A stretch of DNA of 64,000 nucleotides from Bacillus timonensis (GTDB lineage: Bacteria; Bacillota; Bacilli; Bacillales; Bacillaceae_L), in the NCBI GenBank assembly GCA_020171895.1, contig JAIVAN010000007.1:62001-126000 (forward strand), in the 5' to 3' direction. The translations under genes were made by a program, and so were the position numbers. The notes under the pieces are model-generated. The model searched no databases and had not been told where the DNA came from. It saw nothing but the letters and a program-made list of their open reading frames with translations. Below, in pieces: positions 58,949 through 64,000 of the stretch; position 1 is the first letter of the stretch; each line of letters starts with the position of its first letter.

Positions 58949-60775
58949 TTATTTCGAATCGTCCATTTTTAATACAGCCATAAATGCTTCCTGTGGAACT
59001 TCAACTGAACCTACTTGTTTCATACGTTTTTTACCTTCTTTTTGTTTCTCAAGAAGTTTTCGCTTACGAGAAATATCTCCACCATAACATTTAGCAAGTA
59101 CATTTTTACGCATCGCTTTTATTGTTGAACGAGCCACTACTTTTTGGCCAATTGTCGCCTGGATTGGGACCTCAAATTGCTGACGAGGAATTAGTTCTTT
59201 CAGCTTTTCAACAATAACCTTTCCGCGGTCATAAGCAGAGTCTCTATGAACAATAAATGACAATGCATCTACTTTTTCTTGATTTAATAAAATATCCATT
59301 TTCACTAATTTAGATGGTTTATATCCAATCAGTTCATAATCGAAAGAAGCATATCCTTTTGTGCTTGATTTTAACTGATCGAAGAAATCATATACAATTT
59401 CTGATAGAGGAATTTCGTATACAATACTAACACGATTTTCATCCAAGTATTGCATATCAATGAAGTTTCCACGTTTCCCTTGGCAAAGCTCCATCACTGC
59501 TCCTACATAGTCATTCGGCACCATCATCGTTGCCTTTACGTATGGTTCTTCAATTCGATCAATCTTTTGTGGGTCTGGCATATTTGATGGGTTATCTACT
59601 TTAATTTCTTCACCATCAGTTAAAAACACATGGTAGATAACACTTGGAGCAGTTGTAATAAGATCGATCTTAAATTCACGTTCAATTCGCTCCTGAATAA
59701 TTTCCATATGGAGTAAGCCTAAAAATCCACAACGGAATCCAAATCCTAAAGCCTGTGATGTTTCTGGTTCAAATTGAAGAGCAGCATCATTTAGCTCAAG
59801 TTTTTCTAACGCTTCACGCAAGTCATTGTATTTAGCTGTATCGATTGGGTATAGTCCACAGAATACCATAGGGTTTAAGCGACGGTAACCTGGTAACGCT
59901 TCTGTTGCACCATTTTTAACATTTGTGATTGTATCACCAACTCGTGTATCTCCCACATTCTTAATGGAAGCTGTTAAGAATCCAACATCGCCAACAGTCA
60001 GTTCATCTAGCATAGCAGGCTTGGGTGTAAACACACCTACTTCACTAACTTCGAATTCCTTGCCTGTTGCCATCATTTTTATTTTATCTCCAACTTTAAC
60101 GGTTCCGTCAACAACACGAATATAAGCAACTACTCCACGATAAGAATCATAAAGAGAATCAAATATTAATGCCTTTAACGGTGCATCTGGATTTCCTTTT
60201 GGAGCTGGTACCTTTTGTACAACTTGCTCTAAAATCTCTTCAATACCAATGCCAGCTTTTGCTGAAGCAAGAACAGCTTCTGATGCATCTAGTCCAATAA
60301 CATCTTCAACTTCCTGTCTCACTCTCTCAGGCTCGGCACTAGGTAAGTCGATTTTATTAATTACAGGTACTATTTCTAAGTCATTATCTAAAGCTAAGTA
60401 TACGTTAGCTAATGTTTGAGCCTCGATACCTTGGGCAGCATCTACTACTAGAACTGCACCTTCACAAGCGGCTAAACTTCTTGATACCTCATAAGTAAAA
60501 TCAACGTGTCCTGGAGTATCAATTAAATGAAAGATATAGTTCTCTCCATCTTTAGCTTTATACTTTAATTGAACTGCATTTAACTTTATGGTAATTCCTC
60601 TTTCGCGTTCTAAGTCCATTGAATCAAGAAGCTGGTCCTTCATTTCGCGCTGAGTTAAAGCACTTGTCTTTTCTAATATTCTATCCGCCAATGTAGACTT
60701 ACCATGATCTATATGAGCTATTATTGAAAAGTTTCTAATTTTAGATTGTCTGTTTAAACGTTCTTCATTGTTCAT
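58949..60775 (-). CDS. lepA: Elongation factor 4 (LepA)
   Basis: A 608-residue translational GTPase: G1 [16 protein letters not shown]2 region [11 protein letters not shown]3 [13 protein letters not shown]4 NKIDLP, then domains II-V and the LepA-specific C-terminal domain with [20 protein letters not shown]. The ATG at 60775 follows AGGAGTGATTTGATA; the in-frame ATG at 60850 lies in the promoter. Own promoter at 60822. Confidence 0.98.
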   Translation of the reverse strand: MNNEERLNRQSKIRNFSIIAHIDHGKSTLADRILEKTSALTQREMKDQLLDSMDLERERGITIKLNAVQLKYKAKDGENYIFHLIDTPGHVDFTYEVSRSLAACEGAVLVVDAAQGIEAQTLANVYLALDNDLEIVPVINKIDLPSAEPERVRQEVEDVIGLDASEAVLASAKAGIGIEEILEQVVQKVPAPKGNPDAPLKALIFDSLYDSYRGVVAYIRVVDGTVKVGDKIKMMATGKEFEVSEVGVFTPKPAMLDELTVGDVGFLTASIKNVGDTRVGDTITNVKNGATEALPGYRRLNPMVFCGLYPIDTAKYNDLREALEKLELNDAALQFEPETSQALGFGFRCGFLGLLHMEIIQERIEREFKIDLITTAPSVIYHVFLTDGEEIKVDNPSNMPDPQKIDRIEEPYVKATMMVPNDYVGAVMELCQGKRGNFIDMQYLDENRVSIVYEIPLSEIVYDFFDQLKSSTKGYASFDYELIGYKPSKLVKMDILLNQEKVDALSFIVHRDSAYDRGKVIVEKLKELIPRQQFEVPIQATIGQKVVARSTIKAMRKNVLAKCYGGDISRKRKLLEKQKEGKKRMKQVGSVEVPQEAFMAVLKMDDSK

Positions 60776-60821
60776 TATCAAATCACTCCTACTATTCTCC
60801 GCAGAACATACACTAGCTTTG

Positions 60822-60850
60822 ATTATAACAATATGGAATGTAAGATTCAA
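60822..60850 (-). promoter_or_regulatory. SigA promoter of lepA
   Basis: Minus strand: -35 TTGAAT (60845-60850), 17-bp spacer, perfect -10 TATAAT (60822-60827). Confidence 0.75.
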
Positions 60851-60900
60851 TCAGAAGAATAAAGAAATGACTTGGATATGAGTGTTCAAAGAAAAGAACA

Positions 60901-60940
60901 AAATAAAAAATGAGTATAAAGGTTATCTCCATACTCATTT
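60901..60940 (-). terminator. Terminator of yqxA
   Basis: AAATGAGTAT / ATACTCATTT (60908-60917 with 60931-60940) and TTTTTT on the minus strand, just after the yqxA stop. Confidence 0.85.
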
Positions 60941-60945
60941 CAAGC

Positions 60946-61296
60946 TTATCCTACTATTTTATCAATTCCTACTTCAATCAAGGAGAAAACTTTTTCAAAA
61001 ACAAACGTTACTCCTTGCGCAACTTTCTTGCCTAATACTGAAAAAAAATTAAATGCTTCAACTTCCTCAAGTTGTTTTTGTTTTTGCTCTATATCATGAC
61101 TTGTTACTTTATTACCTAATACAGAAGCTTCTAACTCTCCTGTTTCTCTATCTGAGATTTGAAATGCACCTTGAAAAGATGGGTCGTCATACCCTTTCAT
61201 CTTTTTCATTCCAACGTTTGCTTGCTGCATTCCAAGCAATACCCCAAATAATAATATGGTGGCTATAAAAAAACATTTCATCATGAACTTTACCAT
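60946..61296 (-). CDS. yqxA: DUF3679 family protein YqxA
   Basis: A 116-residue protein: one N-terminal membrane segment (CFFIATILLFGVLLGM) and a soluble helical C-terminal part (HDIEQKQKQLEEVEAFNFFS). DUF3679; function unknown. In relatives it is downstream of spoIIP and may be a sporulation gene. The ATG at 61296 is eight bases after AAGGAG; an in-frame TTG at 61302 is too near. Confidence 0.85.
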   Translation of the reverse strand: MVKFMMKCFFIATILLFGVLLGMQQANVGMKKMKGYDDPSFQGAFQISDRETGELEASVLGNKVTSHDIEQKQKQLEEVEAFNFFSVLGKKVAQGVTFVFEKVFSLIEVGIDKIVG

Positions 61297-61327
61297 AGAC
61301 AAAACTCCTTGAGGTTCGTTAACAATT

Positions 61328-62524
61328 CTAATTACCTTCTGTCGTATTAGTATTTACTTTCTCAGCTTGCCAATAGTACTCAGCAAATACTTCAGCCACT
61401 GCTTCAGCGGTTCTTGATAATTCTTCCATTGTGTTATCAACCCCGCCAAATTCAATCAGCATTGCATTTGAAGATAAATCCTGATTATATTTTCCATCCA
61501 TGCCTTCACCTTTCTTTTTGAGTATCCCACGACTTAATCCTGGATACTTCTGTTCGAGTAATTTGTGAAGCTCTTCTGCGATGAGAACATTTTTTTCAAA
61601 GTTAGCGTTATTTCCACCGATAATGAAATACGTTTTAGCATATGTTTTACCATTTATAGTTGCCGTTGTTTTATCTCTTCTAAGAGCATCTCTATGAATA
61701 TCAATGAAGTATTGTAAGTCTCTATTACTCGTCATAGCACTTTGAACTGTATCTCTTGAAATATCATATGACTTTCCATAGTTTAAGCCTTTATCTAACA
61801 GCATTCCTGTAAAATCAGTTTTATCTACAACTGAACCTATCCCGCGCTTTTCTAGTGCAGAAGCTAGCCTTTCTCCGACCAATGTCACATTAGCTTTAGA
61901 GTGCATAGCACTATTGGGTTCAGTCACTCCTTTTAATAATGGTAAATACGATTCTCTTGAGTGCGTATGATAAATGTAGACAACTTTTTTGTCCCCTGTT
62001 GTCATGACCGGTGGGGGAATAACTTTATCCTCACTAGGCTTTTGTAATTCCTCTAAGCTTGCAATTGAAGCCTCCCTCTCAGCTAGCAAAACCTCAATAG
62101 GTGGTGCTGATTCAATTGGCATGTTTGTATAGTTCGTTCCCTCTCCAGCAACAATGATTTCACCGTCATACAAAGAATATCCTGGTAATTCACTCCCTAA
62201 GAAGCTTCTAGGATCATCTAAATTAATATTTGTAGTCGACTTAAATATAAGAGACGCATAATTGGGTTCCGAAATTTCTTTAGGCAAGCTTTGTGTAAAA
62301 TAATGATTTTCATATCCTAATAGATATACTAGTGATTCACCTGTTAAATTGTTAGCTATATTGTTTATAGATGAAGATGATATACGGTATTTAGGACTTA
62401 ATGTCGTCATAATTCCTGTAAGTAGAAAAGTCATCATAAAGCATATAATTAGGAGAATTATTCCTTTTTTAATGCTTGTCCCTTCTACCGTTACCATAAT
62501 CCCATGAGAGCGATAGCCTTTCAT
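61328..62524 (-). CDS. spoIIP: Stage II sporulation protein P (amidase)
   Basis: A 398-residue cell-wall hydrolase for engulfment, working with SpoIID and SpoIIM. N-terminal membrane anchor (GIILLIICFMMTFLLTGIMT), then an N-terminal region and the amidase/endopeptidase domain from about residue 180: VYIYHTHSRESYLPL, DIHRDALRR and AMLIEFGGVDNTMEE hold the zinc histidines and glutamate. ATG at 62524 after GGGGGGAG. A hairpin abuts its ribosome site. It follows gpr. Confidence 0.97.
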   Translation of the reverse strand: MKGYRSHGIMVTVEGTSIKKGIILLIICFMMTFLLTGIMTTLSPKYRISSSSINNIANNLTGESLVYLLGYENHYFTQSLPKEISEPNYASLIFKSTTNINLDDPRSFLGSELPGYSLYDGEIIVAGEGTNYTNMPIESAPPIEVLLAEREASIASLEELQKPSEDKVIPPPVMTTGDKKVVYIYHTHSRESYLPLLKGVTEPNSAMHSKANVTLVGERLASALEKRGIGSVVDKTDFTGMLLDKGLNYGKSYDISRDTVQSAMTSNRDLQYFIDIHRDALRRDKTTATINGKTYAKTYFIIGGNNANFEKNVLIAEELHKLLEQKYPGLSRGILKKKGEGMDGKYNQDLSSNAMLIEFGGVDNTMEELSRTAEAVAEVFAEYYWQAEKVNTNTTEGN

Positions 62525-62534
62525 AGTCTCCCCC

Positions 62535-62577
62535 CTTCAAAGCTTGTCTATCATTACATTATGAACAAACTTTGAAG
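62535..62577 (-). other. Hairpin abutting the spoIIP ribosome-binding site
   Basis: CTTCAAAG (62535-62542) pairs with CTTTGAAG (62570-62577), extended by a weaker CTTGT/ACAAA helix; no T-run. On the minus strand its 3' arm runs straight into GGGGGGAG. Confidence 0.5.
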
Positions 62578-62603
62578 AGTAGAACCTTTAGTAGCAAATT
62601 TTT

Positions 62604-63731
62604 TTAATGTGTATACGCTCCTACATTATCTTGGTCAACACTCCCATGTAATGAAGCATTTAATCCACCAGAAATTACATTAGCCATATCTTCAATAAAT
62701 ACATCAACCTCTTTAGGTGTAACCATTAAGTTATGGCCTAATGGAGCTAACACTTCATGAATCAAACGTCTTTTTTCTTCATCCGGTAAATTCCCTACAA
62801 TCCCCATGAATGTGTTTCTCTCATTCTCATCAGGTAAATCATCTTCAGTCAATGTTCTTTTTTCGCCAAAAGTTAGACCTGCAGGTGTTAAAGAACGAGA
62901 TGGCCTTCCTCCTTCTTTCATTTCTTTACCAAAGTGCTTTAAAATAAAATCAATTGTATCACTCGTGATAGAGACTGCATCAACAACTGTTGGTATTCCA
63001 ATCGCTATTACTGGTATCCCTAATGTTTCTTGGCTTAGCTCTTTACGCTTATTACCGACGCCAGAGCCAGGATGGATTCCAGTATCAGATATTTGTATCG
63101 TGGAGTTTACGCGTTCAATAGATCTTGATGCAAGTGCATCAATAGCAATCACAAAATCAGGTTTTGCTTTTTCAATTACGCCATGAATAATGTCACTCGT
63201 TTCAATACCTGTGATCCCCATTACTCCTGGTGCAATTGCACTTACTGAACGGAAGCCCTCTTGCACATGCTCTGGTTGTAAACTAAATAAATGTCTTGTA
63301 ATCAATAAATTCTCTACTGCAATCGGTCCTAATGCATCTGGAGTCACGTTCCAGTTACCTAGGCCGACAACTAGGCAGCTTGCTTCTTTTGGAATATTTA
63401 ACTTTTTTAAAAACTGACTGAATTCCTTTGCAAATACTTCTTCTACTTTTTGCTGAAGCTCCGTATCTTGTCTTCTTATGCCTTGTGCTTCTAACGTTAA
63501 GTAGTTACCTCGTTTTTTTCCTATTGCATTTGCACCTTCTTCAGTGACTTCTACAGATGAAATTTTAACTCCTTGTTCTTCCCTTTCTTTTATTATTACT
63601 CCTTCTATTTCAGATACGGTTTCACTTCTACCATTATTTCGTTTGTTTCTTTCCTCAACTGCCATTTCTCTAGCCTCGACCGCTAAATCAGTTCGAACAG
63701 AGTAATTTCTTAAATCTAGTGATTCTCCCAA
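62604..63731 (-). CDS. gpr: Germination protease Gpr
   Basis: A 375-residue protease that degrades small acid-soluble spore proteins when spores germinate. The N-terminal self-cleavage region [17 protein letters not shown] resembles the SASP target; core motifs [31 protein letters not shown] and [16 protein letters not shown] start at 63731, eight bases after GGGGAGG. It is divergent from rpsT. Confidence 0.97.
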   Translation of the reverse strand: MGESLDLRNYSVRTDLAVEAREMAVEERNKRNNGRSETVSEIEGVIIKEREEQGVKISSVEVTEEGANAIGKKRGNYLTLEAQGIRRQDTELQQKVEEVFAKEFSQFLKKLNIPKEASCLVVGLGNWNVTPDALGPIAVENLLITRHLFSLQPEHVQEGFRSVSAIAPGVMGITGIETSDIIHGVIEKAKPDFVIAIDALASRSIERVNSTIQISDTGIHPGSGVGNKRKELSQETLGIPVIAIGIPTVVDAVSITSDTIDFILKHFGKEMKEGGRPSRSLTPAGLTFGEKRTLTEDDLPDENERNTFMGIVGNLPDEEKRRLIHEVLAPLGHNLMVTPKEVDVFIEDMANVISGGLNASLHGSVDQDNVGAYTH

Positions 63732-63823
63732 AGCAAAGACCTCCCCAAAAATTATATAGTTCTATCTTTACCTGTTATATATGCATTCATTCATCATAAG
63801 TCTTTTCCTTCTACATAATAGTA
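63732..63823. other. gpr upstream region
   Basis: AT-rich region upstream of gpr. TGAATG followed 17 bp later by GATAGAA on the minus strand (about 63766-63790) is a loose match to a forespore (SigG/SigF) promoter, expected for gpr, but too weak to assign. Confidence 0.3.
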
Positions 63824-63852
63824 TTGCAATCTTCTACATGGTTTGATAGAAT
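63824..63852 (+). promoter_or_regulatory. Possible SigA promoter of rpsT
   Basis: Plus strand: -35 TTGCAA (63824-63829), 17-bp spacer, -10 TAGAAT (63847-63852). A second overlapping pair, TTGATA and TATATC 16 bp apart (63843-63870), is also possible. Either leaves a leader of more than 100 nt. Confidence 0.45.
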
Positions 63853-63993
63853 ATCTTTTGTTCGTATATCAGAATTTGAGTGGAATTCTGACTCAATAAA
63901 ACGTAAAGAAAATTGAAATCATATACATTTTCTTTATCATGTACTGAATGATCGAGTTACATCATCTCGATGGTAATTTAGGAGGTGAAAGAT

Positions 63994-64000
63994 ATGCCAA
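63994..64000 (+). CDS. rpsT: Ribosomal protein S20, first codons only
   Basis: ATGCCAA after a strong ribosome site AGGAGGTGAAAGAT: the first two codons Met-Pro and one base, as expected for S20 (rpsT), which in B. subtilis is divergent from gpr. The rest is outside the window, so the call depends on synteny. Confidence 0.7.

Overview
The window is chromosomal DNA of a low-GC, endospore-forming member of the Bacillaceae (Bacillus sensu lato). The gene order sodA-yqgC-yqgB-yqfZ-ispG-yqfW-zur-yqfU-yqfT-nfo-cshB-yqfQ-ispH-yqfO-trmK-cccA-sigA-dnaG-yqxD-ppsR-ccpN-glyS-glyQ-recO-yqzL-era-cdd-dgkA-ybeY-pgpH-phoH-yqfD-yqfC-yqfB-floA-yqeZ-yqeY-rpsU-yqeW-deoC-mtaB-rsmE-prmA-dnaJ-dnaK-grpE-hrcA-hemW-lepA-yqxA-spoIIP-gpr-rpsT is, from memory, close to that of the Bacillus subtilis yqf/yqe region. 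Sporulation genes (yqfC, yqfD, spoIIP, gpr), SigE-like and SigW-like promoters, a CIRCE element and a glycine T-box all fit. I do not assign a species.

Layout. 1-15 kb: oxidative-stress, membrane, isoprenoid (ispG, ispH), zinc uptake (znuC-znuB-zur) and DNA/RNA repair or processing genes, with mostly short intergenic regions. 15.16-20.73 kb: an accessory insertion described below. 20.8-46.3 kb: housekeeping operons on the minus strand (tRNA modification, cytochrome c, sigA-dnaG, glycyl-tRNA synthetase, recO-era-cdd-dgkA-ybeY-pgpH, phoH-yqfD-yqfC, the SigW flotillin operon, yqeY-rpsU). 46.4-49.5 kb: a flavin reductase, yqeW, a repeat array and deoC. 49.6-57.7 kb: the heptad heat-shock operon hrcA-grpE-dnaK-dnaJ-prmA-rsmE-mtaB under CIRCE. 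57.7-64 kb: hemW, lepA, yqxA, spoIIP, gpr and the first codons of rpsT.

The main discovery is a complete 5,565-bp mobile element at 15161-20725 between ispH and yqfO. It has 14-bp perfect (27-bp imperfect) terminal inverted repeats, a 9-bp target duplication GTTCGTATC, a 654-residue zinc-ribbon transposase-like protein preceded by a small possible regulator, and as passenger a BceAB/VraDE-type peptide-resistance ABC transporter without its usual two-component system. The target site, rebuilt by removing the element and one duplicate, is a 15-bp-stem transcription terminator; the element landed in its loop. Inward-acting terminators at both ends of the element replace the broken one.

The second discovery is a 129-130-bp dispersed repeat (one copy at 13.1 kb, two full and one decayed copy in a tandem array at 48.2-48.7 kb). 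Its copies differ by compensating changes in at least four or five paired positions, so the whole repeat appears to be kept as one long hairpin. Smaller points: yqxD lacks a normal start in frame unless one base is added in an A6 run; rpsU has a 5' leader hairpin that looks like an attenuator; several promoters and terminators are recognisable at base level.
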